Shown here: positions 36,818-49,780 of the stretch, in pieces | How positions within the stretch are numbered: the stretch's first letter is position 1 | Layout of the letters: every line of letters starts with the position of its first letter | Assembly (NCBI RefSeq): GCF_000821185.2 | Contig: NZ_CP050855.1 | Location: forward strand, 62,001-126,000 | DNA length: 64,000 nt | Direction of reading: 5' to 3' | Source of the DNA: Serratia symbiotica | GTDB lineage: Bacteria > Pseudomonadota > Gammaproteobacteria > Enterobacterales > Enterobacteriaceae | The notes under the pieces: model-generated | What the model saw: only the letters and a program-made list of their open reading frames with translations | The model's database searches: none | Told to the model about the DNA's origin: nothing | Made by a program: the position numbers and the translations under genes

Positions 36818-37714
36818 ATGTCCATGCAATCTCAAGATATCATTCGTCGTTCCGCGACCAACAGCCTGACACCAGCACCGCGTGCACGTGACCACCAGGA
36901 AGAAGTAGCGAAGCTGATCGATGTTACTACCTGTATCGGTTGCAAAGCCTGTCAGGTGGCCTGTTCCGAATGGAATGACATCCGTGATGACGTGGGGATC
37001 AACCATGGGGTGTATGACAACCCGATGGATCTGAGCGCAAAATCTTGGACGGTGATGCGTTTTTCTGAAGTGGAAGAAAATGGCAAGCTAGAGTGGCTGA
37101 TCCGCAAGGATGGGTGTATGCACTGTGCCGATCCGGGCTGCCTGAAAGCTTGCCCATCGGAAGGCGCGATTATCCAGTACGTTAACGGCATTGTCGATTT
37201 CCAGTCCGAGCACTGTATCGGCTGTGGTTACTGTATTGCGGGTTGTCCATTTGACGTGCCACGCATGAACAAGGAAGACAACCGGGTATACAAATGTACC
37301 CTGTGCGTTGACCGCGTTGACGTCGGCCAGGAACCTGCCTGCGTGAAGACCTGCCCCACCGGTGCAATTCACTTTGGAACCAAAGAGGCGATGAAAAGCA
37401 TCGCGGCGGAACGTGTGGATGAACTGAACACCCGAGGCTACCAGAACGCCGGCTTGTACGACCCGGCCGGCGTGGGTGGCACGCATGTGATGTACGTGTT
37501 GCACCATGCCGATAAACCACAGTTGTACCATGGTTTGCCGGATAACCCATCGATCAGCCGGGCGGTGACCTTCTGGAAAGGCGTGTGGAAACCGCTGGCG
37601 GCCATCGGCTTTGCTGCCACTTTCGCAGCCAGTGTCTTCCACTATATCGGGGTGGGGCCAAACCGCGTTGACGATGAGGATAACCACCCACCACAGGATG
37701 AGGAAACACACTAA
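36818..37714 (+). CDS. fdoH: Formate dehydrogenase O iron-sulfur subunit
   Basis: FdoH carries four 4Fe-4S clusters that pass electrons from FdoG to FdoI. The 298-residue product has cysteine motifs [47 protein letters not shown] and CTLCVDRV...[12 protein letters not shown]-terminal membrane helix is at about residues 257-277 ([22 protein letters not shown]). It lies 12 bases after fdoG and overlaps fdoI by one base. It looks intact. Confidence 0.95.
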   Translation: MSMQSQDIIRRSATNSLTPAPRARDHQEEVAKLIDVTTCIGCKACQVACSEWNDIRDDVGINHGVYDNPMDLSAKSWTVMRFSEVEENGKLEWLIRKDGCMHCADPGCLKACPSEGAIIQYVNGIVDFQSEHCIGCGYCIAGCPFDVPRMNKEDNRVYKCTLCVDRVDVGQEPACVKTCPTGAIHFGTKEAMKSIAAERVDELNTRGYQNAGLYDPAGVGGTHVMYVLHHADKPQLYHGLPDNPSISRAVTFWKGVWKPLAAIGFAATFAASVFHYIGVGPNRVDDEDNHPPQDEETH

Positions 37715-38349
37715 TGAGCAAGGAACAACGAATTCAACGTTATACTGCGCCGGAGCGGATTAACCACTGGATTGTGGCATTCTGCTTTGTTTTTGCCGCC
37801 ATCAGCGGACTTGGGTTCTTCTTCCCGTCCTTTAACTGGCTGATGAATATCTTCGGTACCCCGCAGTTGGCGCGCATTCTACACCCCTTTGTTGGGGTGC
37901 TGATGTTCGCCGCCTTCATGCTGATGTTTCTGCGTTACTGGAAGGAGAACCTATTTAACCGCGAGGATTGGGTATGGGCGAAGAACATCCTCAAGATCAT
38001 CACCAATCATGAAGTCGGGGATACCGGGCGCTATAATCTCGGTCAGAAATGCGTATTCTGGGCGGCGATCATCAGTCTGCTGCTGCTACTGGTCAGTGGT
38101 GTAGTGATTTGGCGACCCTATTTTGCGCCCGTCTTCCCGATACCGCTGATCCGTATTGCACTGCTGGTGCATTCGCTGGCAGCGGTGGGGTTGATCATCG
38201 TGATTATGGTGCACATTTACGCGGCACTGTGGATAAAAGGCACCATTACCGCGATGGTCGAAGGCTGGGTGCCAGCGGCCTGGGCCAAACTACACCATCC
38301 ACGTTGGTATCGTGAGGTTCGCGAGAAACAACAGGAAAACAAGCCCTGA
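37714..38349 (+). CDS. fdoI: Formate dehydrogenase cytochrome b556 subunit
   Basis: FdoI binds two haems b and reduces quinone in the membrane. The 211-residue protein has four hydrophobic segments ([76 protein letters not shown]), with conserved histidines such as RINHWIV, LHPFVG, LVHSLAA and MVHIYAAL. It is followed by fdhE, whose ATG overlaps its stop. Confidence 0.95.
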   Translation: MSKEQRIQRYTAPERINHWIVAFCFVFAAISGLGFFFPSFNWLMNIFGTPQLARILHPFVGVLMFAAFMLMFLRYWKENLFNREDWVWAKNILKIITNHEVGDTGRYNLGQKCVFWAAIISLLLLLVSGVVIWRPYFAPVFPIPLIRIALLVHSLAAVGLIIVIMVHIYAALWIKGTITAMVEGWVPAAWAKLHHPRWYREVREKQQENKP

Positions 38350-39278
38350 TGAGCATTCGTATCTTTCCCAAAGAGCTGTTAGAGGCAAAGCGCGAGAAAC
38401 CCACAACGCTGGAGAGCATCCCACCGTTACTCTTCGCTAATCTGAAAAGCCTTTACCGTCGTCGCGCCGAACGCCTGCGCCAACTGGCGCTCAACAACCC
38501 CCTGGGCGACTACCTGAACTTTGCCGCCCAACTGGCCGAAGCGCAGCATCACGCGCTGCACGACTACCCTTTGACGCTGGATCTGAGTGAAGTGCTAGAA
38601 CAGGGAGCCACCAGCGGCAAACCGCCGCTCGATGTGAGCGTTTATCCGCGCAGCGAACATTGGCACCTACTGCTCACCTCATTAATCGCCGAACTGCGCT
38701 CGCAGGTGCCAGAGCATATTCTGGCAGTGCTGGATAACCTGGAAAAGGCCTCGGTTCATGAGTGGGATCTGATGGCTGATACCTTGCTCAACGGCGAGTT
38801 CAGCCGAGTTGGCAGTGAGAAAGCCCCGTTCATCTGGGCTGCGCTATCGCTCTACTGGACGCAGATGGCCAGCCTGCTCCCCGGCAAGGCGCGTGCTGAA
38901 TATGGCGAAAACCGTCAGTTCTGCCCGGTATGCGGCAGCATTCCGGTCGCCAGTATGGTGCATATCGGCACCATCAATGGCCTACGTTACCTGCATTGCA
39001 ACCTGTGTGAGAGCGAGTGGCACCTAGTGCGAGTGAAGTGCAGCAACTGCGAGCAGACCCGCGATCTTAACTACTGGTCGCTGGACAGCGAGCAGGCGGC
39101 GGTGAAAGCGGAAAGTTGCGGCGACTGCGGCACCTACCTGAAAATTTTGTATCAGGAAAAAGATCCTCAGGTGGAAGCTGTGGCCGACGATCTGGCCTCG
39201 CTGGTACTGGACGCCAGAATGGAAGAAGAAGGCTTTAGCCGCAGCAGCATCAATCCATTCCTGTTCCCAGCGGAATAA
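38349..39278 (+). CDS. fdhE: Formate dehydrogenase accessory protein FdhE
   Basis: FdhE is a cytosolic factor needed for assembly of respiratory formate dehydrogenases. The 309-residue protein has four zinc-ribbon type Cys pairs in its second half: [20 protein letters not shown] and CGDCGTYLK. The N-terminal helical region begins [33 protein letters not shown]. It is the last gene of the fdoGHI-fdhE operon. Confidence 0.95.
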   Translation: MSIRIFPKELLEAKREKPTTLESIPPLLFANLKSLYRRRAERLRQLALNNPLGDYLNFAAQLAEAQHHALHDYPLTLDLSEVLEQGATSGKPPLDVSVYPRSEHWHLLLTSLIAELRSQVPEHILAVLDNLEKASVHEWDLMADTLLNGEFSRVGSEKAPFIWAALSLYWTQMASLLPGKARAEYGENRQFCPVCGSIPVASMVHIGTINGLRYLHCNLCESEWHLVRVKCSNCEQTRDLNYWSLDSEQAAVKAESCGDCGTYLKILYQEKDPQVEAVADDLASLVLDARMEEEGFSRSSINPFLFPAE

Positions 39279-39297
39279 TGGTGGGTTCTGAGGGTGA

Positions 39298-39474
39298 TCC
39301 ATTGCAGATTGGGCTACTGGTATTCACCCGGACGAGTTGCTACGTTTACGCCATGATGCGCTTAGCATAAGGAAATGGGCAAATGCCGTACTGGCTTATG
39401 GTAATAACGGCAATGCCGAGCTTGTTTCCTGCTTCTCCGCTACGGTGGAGGCAATGTTACGCCGATCCCCCTAA
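39298..39474 (+). pseudogene. Open frame without start, possible gene remnant
   Basis: Between fdhE and selA there is a 58-codon frame free of stops (39298-39471, TAA at 39472-39474). It lacks ATG, GTG or TTG near the front and has no RBS. It reads like a protein (DWATGIHPDELLRLRHDALS... AELVSCFSATVEAMLRRSP). I do not recognise it. It may be the tail of a lost gene, since the gap to selA otherwise has no function visible. It could also be chance. Confidence 0.3.
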
Positions 39475-39492
39475 ACTGAAAACCGAGCGACC

Positions 39493-40884
39493 ATGAGCAT
39501 TGAACCCCACCTGCTTTACAGCCAGTTACCCGCTATTGATCGTCTGCTGCGTGAGCCCGCCATTGAATCGCTGGTGGTACAATACGGGCAGACATTGGTT
39601 GGCAAACTGCTGCGCCAGTTACAGGTGCAGGCGCGTGAGGCGATTAAACGGTACCAACGGTTGCCAGAATGGTGCGGCGACTGGCCTCAAGCCTTGAAAA
39701 ACTTACTGGCCAGGCAGCAGCGTTCGGCGTTGCAACCGGTATTCAACCTTAGCGGCACTGTGCTGCACACCAACCTTGGCCGCGCCTTGCTGGCGCAACC
39801 GGCGATGGTGGCAGCGACGAGTGCCATGGGCACTGCGGTGACGCTGGAGTACGACTTGGACGGTGCCGAGCGTGGCCACCGCGATCAGGCGATAGCGGAC
39901 TTGCTCTGTCAACTGACTGGAGCCGAAGACGCCTGCATCGTCAATAACAATGCGGCGGCGGTACTGCTGATGCTGGCGGCGATAGCGCCCGGCAAACAGG
40001 TCGTGGTGTCGCGTGGCGAATTGGTGGAGATTGGCGGCGCGTTCCGCATTCCCGACGTAATGCGTCAGGCGGGCTGCCAACTGGTAGAGGTCGGCACGAC
40101 CAATCGCACCCACCTGAAAGACTATCGCAACGCCATTGGTGAGCAGACCGCGTTGCTGATGAAGGTGCATACCAGCAATTACAGCATTCAGGGTTTTACT
40201 GCGGCGGTCAATGAGGCGGAACTGGCGCTGCTTGGGGCTGAACGGGGCATCCCGACGGCCACTGATCTGGGCAGTGGATCGTTAATCGACATGGCACAAT
40301 ACGGCCTACCGGCTGAGCCGATGCCGCAGCGGCTACTGGCCGCTGGGGTCGATCTGGTGACTTTTTCCGGCGACAAGCTACTGGGAGGCCCGCAGGCTGG
40401 CATCATCGTCGGTAAAAAGGCGCTGATCGGCCACTTGCAGCAGCATCCGCTCAAGCGTGCATTGCGCGTTGGCAAGATAACTCTGGCGGCACTGGAAGCC
40501 ACGCTACGGCTTTATCAGCAGCCTGAATTGTTGGCGGAACAGCTACCGACGTTGCGCTTGCTGACTCGTCCGCAATGGGCGATACAGCAAGCGGCCGAGC
40601 GCCTGCTACCGGCGCTGGCACCACAGTTTAGTGAAGATTTTCAGTTGCGTGCCGAACCCTGCTGGTCACAAATTGGCAGTGGGTCGCTGCCGATCGATCG
40701 TCTGCCCAGCTACGCGCTGACTTTTACACCGATCGACGGGCGCGGGGCGGCGCTGGAAGCGTTAGCAGAACGCTGGCGCGGCCTGCCACAGCCGGTGATT
40801 GGCCGTATCAGCGGCGGGAGACTGTGGCTGGATCTACGCTGCCTGGAACAAGAAAGCGCGCTGATTAAGGCGCTGAGCGCATGA
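39493..40884 (+). CDS. selA: L-seryl-tRNA(Sec) selenium transferase
   Basis: SelA converts seryl-tRNA(Sec) to selenocysteyl-tRNA(Sec) with selenophosphate, using PLP. The 463-residue protein has the E. coli length. PLP-binding signs are [19 protein letters not shown] with the active-site Lys at about residue 295, and [17 protein letters not shown]. The N-terminal part ([22 protein letters not shown]) is typical. It overlaps selB by four bases (ATGA). Confidence 0.97.
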   Translation: MSIEPHLLYSQLPAIDRLLREPAIESLVVQYGQTLVGKLLRQLQVQAREAIKRYQRLPEWCGDWPQALKNLLARQQRSALQPVFNLSGTVLHTNLGRALLAQPAMVAATSAMGTAVTLEYDLDGAERGHRDQAIADLLCQLTGAEDACIVNNNAAAVLLMLAAIAPGKQVVVSRGELVEIGGAFRIPDVMRQAGCQLVEVGTTNRTHLKDYRNAIGEQTALLMKVHTSNYSIQGFTAAVNEAELALLGAERGIPTATDLGSGSLIDMAQYGLPAEPMPQRLLAAGVDLVTFSGDKLLGGPQAGIIVGKKALIGHLQQHPLKRALRVGKITLAALEATLRLYQQPELLAEQLPTLRLLTRPQWAIQQAAERLLPALAPQFSEDFQLRAEPCWSQIGSGSLPIDRLPSYALTFTPIDGRGAALEALAERWRGLPQPVIGRISGGRLWLDLRCLEQESALIKALSA

Positions 40885-42722
40885 TCATCGCCACCGCCGG
40901 CCATGTCGATCATGGCAAGACCACCTTGTTGCAGGCGATCTCCGGGATCAACGCGGATCGCCTGCCGGAAGAAAAACGGCGCGGCATGACCATTGATCTC
41001 GGTTATGCCTACTGGCCACAACCTGATGGCCGAGTGCTGGGGTTTATTGACGTACCAGGCCACGAAAAGTTTCTCGCCAACATGCTGGCCGGTGTTGGCG
41101 GTATCGACCATGCGTTGCTGGTGGTGGCCTGTGATGATGGCGTGATGGCGCAAACCCGCGAACATTTGGCGATCTTGCGGCTGAGTGGACGGCTTGCACT
41201 GACGGTGGCGTTGACCAAAGCTGACCGAGTGGATGGCGCGCGAATTGACGTAGTGTGCCAACAGGTGCAAGAAGAACTAGCCCGACAGGGGTGGCACCTT
41301 GCGCCGCTGTTTGTTACCGCTGCTGTACAAGGAACGGGAATTAAGGCGCTGTGCGAGCATCTGCAAACGCTTTTGCCTGGCGATCATGGGTTGACACGTC
41401 GGTTCCGTCTGGCCGTGGATCGCGCCTTCAGCATCAAGGGAGCAGGTCTGGTGGTGACTGGCACCGCGCTTGGTGGCCGAGTGACGGTGGGAGAAACATT
41501 GTGGCTAACCGGTGCGGACACCCCGGTGCGGGTGCGGGGCCTGCATGCCCAAAACCAGCCCGTTAAACAGGCGCAAGCTGGGCAACGCATAGCACTGAAC
41601 ATCAGTGGTGATGTCAGTAAAGAACAGATTGCCCGTGGTGACTGGCTGTTGTCACATCGGCCATTAGCGGCCGCAGAACGCATCCTGGTGGCACTGGATG
41701 CTGATCTACCGATCCGCCATAAGCAACCGCTACATTTACACCATGCAGCCAGCCATATCACCGGGCGGATTTCGCTATTGAACGACAACCTGGCTGAACT
41801 GATCCTCGATCGGCCGCTGTGGCTGGTGGAAAATGACCGGCTGGTGTTGCGTGATATAGGCGCACGACAAACCTTAGGCGCAGCCCAGGTACTGAGCTTG
41901 AGCGTACCAAAACGCGGCAAACGCTCACCGGGCTTTCTGGTTCGGCTGGCGGCGCAAGCGCAGGCCAGTGAGGATCGGCAGGCACTGGCACTGTTACTGC
42001 CCCAGGGGGCATTGCAGATAGCGGCGTTCTCTTGGGCGCGCCAACTGACCGATAGCGGGTTGGCAAACCTGCTGGCGCAACATCAACTGCTGATCGCTGG
42101 TGGCAGCGCACTGGCGATCGACAAAGTGCAGCAGGCCGAAAGCCGCCTATTACAGATATTGGCAGATTTCCATCAGCAGCATGCCGATCAGCTTGGTCTG
42201 GGGCGCGCCCGCCTACGGCGTATGGCACTGCCAGCACTGGATGAAGCGCTGGTATTTAAGATGATCGATAACTTGCTGCATATTGGGGCAATCAGCCATA
42301 CGCGTGGCTGGCTGCATTTGCCGGAGCACGCACTGACGTTCAGCACCGAAGAGATGGCCTTCTGGGAGCGCATCGTACCGCTGTTTGGCGGCGAAGCTTG
42401 GTGGGTGCGCGATCTGGCCGCTGAGCTGGGCGAAGATGAAGTGCGTGTGCGGACACTGTTGCGCAAGGCAGCCCTACTGGGTCACGTCACGGCAGTAGTG
42501 GTGGATCGTTACTACCTCAGCAGCTGCATCGAACAGTTCGCTGCGTTGATCCGCGAACTTAACATGACACAGGGCAGCGTCAATGCCGTTGACTTCCGCG
42601 ATCGACTCGGCATTGGACGCAAGTTAGCGATTCAGGTGCTGGAATTCTTTGACCGCAGCGGTTTTACCCGCCGCAAGGGTAACCAGCATCTGCTGCGCGA
42701 CCACGGGCTGTTTAGTGAGTGA
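40881..42722 (+). CDS. selB: Selenocysteine-specific elongation factor SelB
   Basis: SelB brings selenocysteyl-tRNA to UGA codons followed by a SECIS hairpin. The 613-residue GTPase has G1 GHVDHGKTT (residues 7-15), G2/G3 RRGMTIDLG and DVPGHEKF, and G4 TKAD. Translation-factor domains follow, and then C-terminal winged helices that bind SECIS (from about residue 380), ending [17 protein letters not shown]. Length and motifs are normal. Confidence 0.97.
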   Translation: MIIATAGHVDHGKTTLLQAISGINADRLPEEKRRGMTIDLGYAYWPQPDGRVLGFIDVPGHEKFLANMLAGVGGIDHALLVVACDDGVMAQTREHLAILRLSGRLALTVALTKADRVDGARIDVVCQQVQEELARQGWHLAPLFVTAAVQGTGIKALCEHLQTLLPGDHGLTRRFRLAVDRAFSIKGAGLVVTGTALGGRVTVGETLWLTGADTPVRVRGLHAQNQPVKQAQAGQRIALNISGDVSKEQIARGDWLLSHRPLAAAERILVALDADLPIRHKQPLHLHHAASHITGRISLLNDNLAELILDRPLWLVENDRLVLRDIGARQTLGAAQVLSLSVPKRGKRSPGFLVRLAAQAQASEDRQALALLLPQGALQIAAFSWARQLTDSGLANLLAQHQLLIAGGSALAIDKVQQAESRLLQILADFHQQHADQLGLGRARLRRMALPALDEALVFKMIDNLLHIGAISHTRGWLHLPEHALTFSTEEMAFWERIVPLFGGEAWWVRDLAAELGEDEVRVRTLLRKAALLGHVTAVVVDRYYLSSCIEQFAALIRELNMTQGSVNAVDFRDRLGIGRKLAIQVLEFFDRSGFTRRKGNQHLLRDHGLFSE

Positions 42723-42766
42723 GTGCCTATTGGGCAAGAAGTGCATTTAACCCTATGCCAGTGCCA

Positions 42767-43975
42767 TCAGCGCTTGCTAAGGAACAATGCCACCAATGCC
42801 AGCCAACATAGACCGCTGATAAGATTGAACAGATTAAACAACCCGCTGCCGCCCCACACGTAGGCGACCTTGGCCAGTTCGATGCCGATGGTAAACACCA
42901 GCATGCTCAGAATACCCATCGTGGCGGATACAGTGCCCTTGCTAACGTTGCTGGCGAACAACGTCAGGCGATACAGACCGGCATTAGCCAGCCCGATGCC
43001 AAAGGCGTACAGGCTTAGCCCGACGGTCATCCACAGGTAGGCGTGGCTGGAAAACAGGGTCGCCAGCGCGGCGATCAATAACCCCAATATCATTGGGCCT
43101 GCCCCCCGCTTGATCAGACACTCCACGTTGTTTTTGCCCGTCCTGTATGCCAACGTCAGATTACCGAGGATCAGCGCACCGAACACCGGAATTTGCAGCA
43201 GGCCGTAATCCAGCGTTGACAGCGATTCACCGCTGATCAGGATCACCGGCGATTGGGCGATCCAGGCCAGTAGCGGCAAGCTGGCGAAACCTACCGCCAA
43301 TGCACCGTAGACAAACCTGCGGTTGCTCAACACTTGGCGGTAGTCACACCACAGGTTAGCGGCGGAGAACTTCTCGCCCTGCAACGTGGCGGTTTCCGGC
43401 ATCGCTTTCCACAGGCCATAGAAGGCGATGGCCGCCAGCGCCGCAAACAGCACGAACATACTTTGCCACGGGGCGACATGGAGCAGTGCCGCCCCAGCCA
43501 ATGGCCCAAGCAATGGGGCGATCAGCGCCACATTGGCCATCAGCGCAGTGATTTTGATGCACACTGCTTCTTCGAAGGATTCCTGAATGGTGGCGTAGCC
43601 AACCGCGCCGATAAAGCACAGACCAATGCCCTGTAGGAAGCGCATAAAGATAAACTGCTCAATGTTAGTCACTAACAGGATGGCCAGGCAAGAAACAATA
43701 AAGAACGCCACTCCGGCCAGCATCACCGGGCGGCGGCCACGGCGATCTGACAGCGGGCCGAGTAGCCACTGCAAAAAGATACCACCGGCTAGATAGGCGG
43801 TCATTGATGTCGGCACCCATTCTTCGCCGGCGTTGAAATTCGCTATCACTGCCAGCATACCTGGCTGGATCATATCGTTGCCTATATAGGCGGCGAATTC
43901 AAACAGCACCAGACAAAGTGGGAATAAAAGCACCTGCCGGCCCAAACGTGCCGTAGGTGGTGATGTCGTTTTCAT
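42767..43975 (-). CDS. mdfA: Multidrug efflux MFS transporter MdfA
   Basis: MdfA is a proton-driven exporter of many cationic and neutral drugs, such as chloramphenicol. The 402-residue protein has 12 predicted membrane helices. It matches E. coli MdfA closely: start [35 protein letters not shown] with the key acidic residue at about position 26 in FEF, then [37 protein letters not shown]. It is convergent with selB and divergent from selC. Confidence 0.92.
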   Translation of the reverse strand: MKTTSPPTARLGRQVLLFPLCLVLFEFAAYIGNDMIQPGMLAVIANFNAGEEWVPTSMTAYLAGGIFLQWLLGPLSDRRGRRPVMLAGVAFFIVSCLAILLVTNIEQFIFMRFLQGIGLCFIGAVGYATIQESFEEAVCIKITALMANVALIAPLLGPLAGAALLHVAPWQSMFVLFAALAAIAFYGLWKAMPETATLQGEKFSAANLWCDYRQVLSNRRFVYGALAVGFASLPLLAWIAQSPVILISGESLSTLDYGLLQIPVFGALILGNLTLAYRTGKNNVECLIKRGAGPMILGLLIAALATLFSSHAYLWMTVGLSLYAFGIGLANAGLYRLTLFASNVSKGTVSATMGILSMLVFTIGIELAKVAYVWGGSGLFNLFNLISGLCWLALVALFLSKR

Positions 43976-44059
43976 ATTTATTGTACTGATAGTAAAGAAT
44001 AAAAAAGGAGCTGCCAGGGCAGGAAGCGCAAACTGAGCGAGTTATGGCGGCTATTTTGC

Positions 44060-44102
44060 CGCCAAATGCCCACCTTGGCAATGGCAAGGTGGGCATTTGG
44101 CG
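44060..44102. repeat. Long perfect inverted repeat upstream of mdfA
   Basis: CCAAATGCCCACCTTG (44062-44077) and CAAGGTGGGCATTTGG (44085-44100) are exact inverse copies around a seven-base loop. Two more flanking pairs (C44060-G44102, G44061-C44101) extend the stem to 18 bp. No U-run follows on either strand, so it is not an ordinary terminator. It lies about 85-125 bases before the mdfA start, in its possible leader, and also upstream of selC. Its role is unknown. Confidence 0.7.
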
Positions 44103-44268
44103 CCGTCTACTTATCTCGTTTTGTGGCGTCATTTAGCTGTTGTTGACGCTTATCAGCGCCAAATTTGTATCGCGCCATTATGATTATGGTAGACGGGCTG
44201 CCGCCATTTTTCCTCATAGCGCTAAAGATAGGCTGCGCTATAATCAGCCTCTTGTTTTTGCTTCCAAA

Positions 44269-44363
44269 GGAAGATCCTCGTCCCCGGTGGGACGGCCGGA
44301 CTTCAAATCCGGTTGGGGCCGCCAGCGGCCCTAGGCAGGTTCGACTCCTGTGATCTTCCGCCA
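44269..44363 (+). tRNA. selC: tRNA-Sec (anticodon UCA)
   Basis: The 95-base gene starts GGAAGATC and ends GATCTTCCGCCA. The 8-bp acceptor stem, long extra arm (GGGGCCGCCAGCGGCCC region), GTTCGACTC T-loop and TCA anticodon (44303-44305) are present, as in E. coli selC. CCA is encoded. It decodes UGA in selenoprotein mRNAs with SelB. It is a known insertion site for genomic islands, and an integrase remnant follows. Confidence 0.97.
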
Positions 44364-44605
44364 ATCAATGTCTCTCTTACTCTCCTTAACTCAACAAAAA
44401 CTCCGTTATTACTGGATTTAACGCTTTATATTGTCTCTGTAACTCAACGGTGTTCTACCCACATCAATACAATATTGGGGGTGCTTTAGGGGGTGCAAAA
44501 TTGTATGCTGTTTTTTGGCACCCCCAGACTATGCGGTAACCCCTTATTCCTCTAGCTTGGCTGTGCCACACATACGCCGCTGCTTATATTTTCAATGGAG
44601 ATGTT

Positions 44606-45112
44606 ATGCCACTAACGGATATCAAGGTGAAAACGGCCAAGCCGATGGATAAGGCTTACAAGCTAACTGATGGTGGCGGCATGTATCTGCTGGTCAAACC
44701 GAATGGTTCGAAGTATTGGCGACTGAAGTACCGTTTTGTCGGCAAGGAAAAGATGCTGTCGATCGGCGTTTATCCGGATGTCTCTTTAGCCGATGCACGC
44801 TAAAAGAGAGACGAGGCGCGTAAAGTCTTGGCCGCCGGGGGCGATCCTGGTGAGGTGAAGAAGGCGGATAAGCTGGCGCAAAAGCTCTCTACTGAAAATA
44901 CGTTTGAGGCAATTGCTCGCGAATGGCACAAGCAAAAGGCCGATCGTTGGTCGTTACGCTATCGTGATGAAATCATTGATACCTTCGAGAAGGATATATT
45001 CCCTTATCTTGGTCGACGCCCGATTGCTGAGATTAAGCCAATGGAGCTGCTCGAAACGCTCCGGCGCTTGGAGAAGATGCGTAAAGTACGCCAGCGTTGT
45101 GGTGAGGTATTT
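44606..45112 (+). pseudogene. Truncated P4-type integrase of a former selC island
   Basis: The frame begins MPLTDIKVKTAKPMDKAYKLTDGGGMYLLVKPNGSKYWRLKYRF, the N-terminus of P4-family integrases (DUF4102 plus arm domain). An in-frame TAA at 44801-44803 interrupts it after SLADAR, and the same frame resumes KRDEARKVLAAGGDPGEVKK. At 45112 an IS element cuts it off near residue 168, before the catalytic domain. GGGGGTGC and GCACCCCC repeats between selC and the gene (44477-44527) look like integrase arm sites. It is a remnant of an island at selC. Confidence 0.9.
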
Positions 45113-45184
45113 TGTAGTGGCACACTGAATTTGGCCACCTGAACAGAGGTGATATGCTCACCTCAGGACATTACAGGTGCTTCA

Positions 45185-46353
<1,169 letters not shown>

Positions 46354-46361
46354 CCACTACA

Positions 46362-46576
46362 GTGGCAGAATCGTTCTTCAGTTCGCTAAAAAAAGAACGT
46401 GTCAGAAAGCGAATATATAAAACCCGGGACATGGCCCGGGCGGATATCTTCGATTACATTGAAGTGTTCTACAACCGAACCCGGCGCCACAGTCATCTTG
46501 GTGGCGTCAGCCCTGAGGCCTTCGAAAAGGCCTCACCGTGAGGACAGAAAATGTCTACCGGAACGGGGGCACTCCA
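46362..46576 (+). mobile_element. Remnant of a second IS3-family element
   Basis: Directly after the intact IS, the frame AESFFSSLKKERVRKRIYKT...NRTRRHSHLGGVSPEAFEKASP (stop at 46541) is the C-terminal end of another IS3-type OrfB. It includes its catalytic Glu region, and is different from the intact copy. The tail AACGGGGGCACTCCA (to about 46576) resembles its right terminal repeat ending in CA. The rest of that element is gone. Confidence 0.75.
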
Positions 46577-46602
46577 CACTGAGTGGTGTTTTTTAGTAGG
46601 TA

Positions 46603-47133
46603 TTACTTCTTGGCGGCACGTTCGAAAGAGGCAACGATTTCAGCTTTAGCTGCCGCCGCGTCCGCCCAACCTTCCACTTTCACCCATTTGCCTGTTTCTA
46701 AATCCTTGTAGTGCTCAAAGAAGTGAGCGATTTGGGCGCGCAACAGCTCCGGCAGGTCGTTCACATCTTTGATGTGATCATACTCTTTGGTCAGCTTGTT
46801 GTGCGGAACGGCAACCAGTTTTGCATCTTCACCGGCTTCATCGGTCATCTTCAATACGCCAACTGGACGGCAGCGGATCACTGAACCCGGTTGCAGCGGA
46901 TATGGGGTCGGCACCAGCACATCAACTGGATCACCATCCAAAGACAGGGTGTGATTGATATAACCGTAGTTGCATGGGTAGAACATCGCCGTGGACATGA
47001 AACGGTCAACGAACAGCGCACCGGTGTCCTTGTCGATTTCATATTTGATCGGATCAGCGTTGGCCGGGATTTCGATAATAACGTAGATGTCTTCCGGCAG
47101 GTCTTTGCCAGCTGGAACCAAATTCAAGCTCAT
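46603..47133 (-). CDS. ppa: Inorganic pyrophosphatase
   Basis: Ppa hydrolyses pyrophosphate, pulling biosynthetic reactions forward. The 176-residue product begins [34 protein letters not shown]. The family I signature DGDPVDVLV and catalytic acidic residues ([23 protein letters not shown]) are present. Length equals that of the E. coli enzyme. It is the first host gene to the right of the IS remnant. Confidence 0.97.
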   Translation of the reverse strand: MSLNLVPAGKDLPEDIYVIIEIPANADPIKYEIDKDTGALFVDRFMSTAMFYPCNYGYINHTLSLDGDPVDVLVPTPYPLQPGSVIRCRPVGVLKMTDEAGEDAKLVAVPHNKLTKEYDHIKDVNDLPELLRAQIAHFFEHYKDLETGKWVKVEGWADAAAAKAEIVASFERAAKK

Positions 47134-47238
47134 GTCGGTTTCCTTTAATCTAACTAGAAATGGAGTAGTGGCTATTATAAGCGGACTCTTTTGCGATTTC
47201 CTGCCCTTTTCATCGCCCGCCCCTCGTTGGACGTGTCA

Positions 47239-48243
47239 CTACTCGTCTGGGTTTTCGGCGATAAAGCGCTCGGCATCCTCAACCATTGATTTAGTGCCAA
47301 CGAAGAATGGCACGCGCTGGTGTAGTTTCACCGGGGTAATGTCCAGAATGCGGTTTTTGCCGTCGCTGGCTTTGCCACCGGCCTGCTCGGCCAGAAACGC
47401 CATCGGGTTGCATTCATACAGCAGGCGCAGCTTGCCTTGCGGATGGCTGGCAGTGCTTGGGTAAAGGTAAATGCCGCCTTTCAGCAGGTTGCGGTGAAAG
47501 TCGGCCACCAGTGAACCGATGTAGCGTGAGGTGTAAGGACGCTGTGTCGCTTCATCCTGCTCTTGGCAATATTTAATGTATTTTTTTACGCCGCGAGGGA
47601 ACTTGATATAGTTGCCTTCGTTGATGGAATACATGTTGCCGGTTTCAGGAAAACGGACTTTCTCGTGAGAGAGGCAAAATACACCCAGAGAAGGATCATA
47701 GGTAAAGGCATGCACGCCATAACCGGTGGTGTACACCAGCATGGTGGATGAACCGTAAACTACATAGCCTGCGGCTACCTGAGCGCTGCCCGGCTGCAAA
47801 AAGTCGTCTTCGGTTACTGGGCTGCCGGCAGAGGTGATACGACGATAGATCGAAAAAATAGTACCGACTGAGACGTTGACATCAATGTTGGACGAACCGT
47901 CTAACGGGTCCATCAGCAATACATACTTGGCATTTTCAGCCCGTTCTCCGTCGAATATCACTATTTGATCTTCTTCTTCGGAAGCGATACCTGCCACTTC
48001 GCCGCGTGCTTTTAACGCCGCTTTCAGTTTCTCGTTAGCGTACAGATCCAGTTTCATCTGGATCTCACCCTGTACGTTGGATACACCGTTGGTGCCTAGA
48101 ATATCAATCAGGCCGGCTTTGTTGATATCGCGGTGAATGATTTTGGCACCCAATTTAATGGCGGAGAGTAGCGCAGTCAGTTCGCCAGTAGCGTGAGAGA
48201 AGTCGTGCTGTTTCTCGACGATAAATTCGCCTAACGTTTTCAT
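47239..48243 (-). CDS. fbp: Fructose-1,6-bisphosphatase class I
   Basis: Fbp is a gluconeogenic phosphatase inhibited by AMP. The 334-residue product begins [45 protein letters not shown]. The metal site [27 protein letters not shown] and the catalytic/regulatory segment [25 protein letters not shown] are complete. It is divergent from mpl, as in E. coli. Confidence 0.98.
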   Translation of the reverse strand: MKTLGEFIVEKQHDFSHATGELTALLSAIKLGAKIIHRDINKAGLIDILGTNGVSNVQGEIQMKLDLYANEKLKAALKARGEVAGIASEEEDQIVIFDGERAENAKYVLLMDPLDGSSNIDVNVSVGTIFSIYRRITSAGSPVTEDDFLQPGSAQVAAGYVVYGSSTMLVYTTGYGVHAFTYDPSLGVFCLSHEKVRFPETGNMYSINEGNYIKFPRGVKKYIKYCQEQDEATQRPYTSRYIGSLVADFHRNLLKGGIYLYPSTASHPQGKLRLLYECNPMAFLAEQAGGKASDGKNRILDITPVKLHQRVPFFVGTKSMVEDAERFIAENPDE

Positions 48244-48415
48244 GACACAATCCCTAATCTACGGATGGATAGCGAGGCGTTAACCTACCGTTAACGTTTT
48301 AGCAAACGCAGTGTAACTGAAAAATGCGCGCTATTCATAGGTAAATCCATTTCTTTTGGGCGATCCCGAGCGTTAGAATAAATTTTAATTCGAAGAACTC
48401 AAATGAGAAACCTAC

Positions 48416-49780
48416 ATGCGCATACATATTCTTGGGATCTGTGGCACTTTTATGGGGGGGCTGGCGTTGCTAGCTCGTTCATTAGGGCATGAAGTCACTG
48501 GCTCTGACGCCAACGTTTATCCCCCAATGAGTACATTGTTGGAAAACCAGGAGATTGATCTTATTCAGGGCTATGATCCGGCTCAGTTGGAACCAGCACC
48601 GGATCTGGTGATCATCGGTAATGCTATGACACGTGGCAATCCGTGCGTAGAGGCGGTGTTGGAGCTGGGCATCCCTTACGTTTCCGGCCCACAATGGCTG
48701 CATGACTACGTGCTACGCGATCGCTGGGTATTGGCGGTTGCTGGCACCCATGGCAAAACTACTACCGCCGGTATGGTCACCTGGGTACTGGAAGCCTGTG
48801 GCTACCAGCCGGGTTTTATCATCGGAGGCGTGCCTGGCAACTTTGAGGTTTCCGCCCGTCTCGGTGGCAGCCCGTTCTTTGTGATCGAAGCCGATGAGTA
48901 TGACTGTGCGTTCTTCGACAAGCGTGCCAAGTTTATGCACTACAGCCCGCGCACGTTGGTCATGAGCAATCTGGAATTCGATCATGCTGATATTTTCGAC
49001 GATCTGAAAGCGATCCAGAAGCAGTTTCACCATCTGGTGCGTCTGGTGCCGGGCAAAGGCAAAATCATCCTGCCAGATAACGACAATCATCTGAAACAGG
49101 TGATGGCGATGGGATGCTGGAGTGAGCAAGAACTGGTGGGTGAAGAGGGCACATGGTGTGCGCAAAAGCTGACTCCCGATGCCAGCTGTTATGCGGTATT
49201 CCTCAACGGCGAACAAGTAGGGGAAGTACAATGGGCGCTGGTGGGTGAGCACAACATGCATAATGGCCTGATGGCGATCGCCGCAACCCGCCATGTGGGG
49301 GTGCAGCCTGCGGACGCTTGTCGTGCGCTGGGTAATTTCATTAATGCCCGTCGTCGTCTGGAGCTGTGTGGTGAAGCCAATGGTGTCACGGTGTATGATG
49401 ATTTCGCCCATCACCCGACGGCGATCCTGGCGACCCTGGCTGCACTGCGTGCCAAGGTTGGTGGCACAGCGCGCATTTTGGCGGTGCTTGAGCCGCGCTC
49501 CAATACCTTGAAAATGGGTATCAGCAAGCATGAGCTAGCCCCATCGCTTGGCCGTGCTGATGAAGTGTTCCTGTTCCAGCCGCCTAACATTCCATGGCAG
49601 GTGGCGCAAGTGGTCGAGAGCTGTGTGCAACCCGCGCATTGGAGTGCTGACCTTGATATACTGGTGGAAATGATTGTGAAAACCACGCAGCCGGGCGATT
49701 ATATTTTGGTGATGAGCAACGGGGGGTTCGGCGGCATTCATGATCGCCTGCTAGCAGCCCTGGCGAAAAGCAGGAGTTAA
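48416..49780 (+). CDS. mpl: UDP-MurNAc:tripeptide ligase (murein recycling)
   Basis: Mpl joins recycled murein tripeptide to UDP-MurNAc. The 454-residue Mur ligase begins MRIHILGICGTFMGGLALLARSLGHEVTGSDANVYPP. The ATP site AGTHGKTTTAGM is at residues 109-120, with EADEYDCAFFDKRAKF, GEHNMHNGLMAIAA and YDDFAHHPTAI (Mur ligase motif). The end LAALAKSRS is a little shorter than in E. coli. It is divergent from fbp. Confidence 0.97.
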   Translation: MRIHILGICGTFMGGLALLARSLGHEVTGSDANVYPPMSTLLENQEIDLIQGYDPAQLEPAPDLVIIGNAMTRGNPCVEAVLELGIPYVSGPQWLHDYVLRDRWVLAVAGTHGKTTTAGMVTWVLEACGYQPGFIIGGVPGNFEVSARLGGSPFFVIEADEYDCAFFDKRAKFMHYSPRTLVMSNLEFDHADIFDDLKAIQKQFHHLVRLVPGKGKIILPDNDNHLKQVMAMGCWSEQELVGEEGTWCAQKLTPDASCYAVFLNGEQVGEVQWALVGEHNMHNGLMAIAATRHVGVQPADACRALGNFINARRRLELCGEANGVTVYDDFAHHPTAILATLAALRAKVGGTARILAVLEPRSNTLKMGISKHELAPSLGRADEVFLFQPPNIPWQVAQVVESCVQPAHWSADLDILVEMIVKTTQPGDYILVMSNGGFGGIHDRLLAALAKSRS

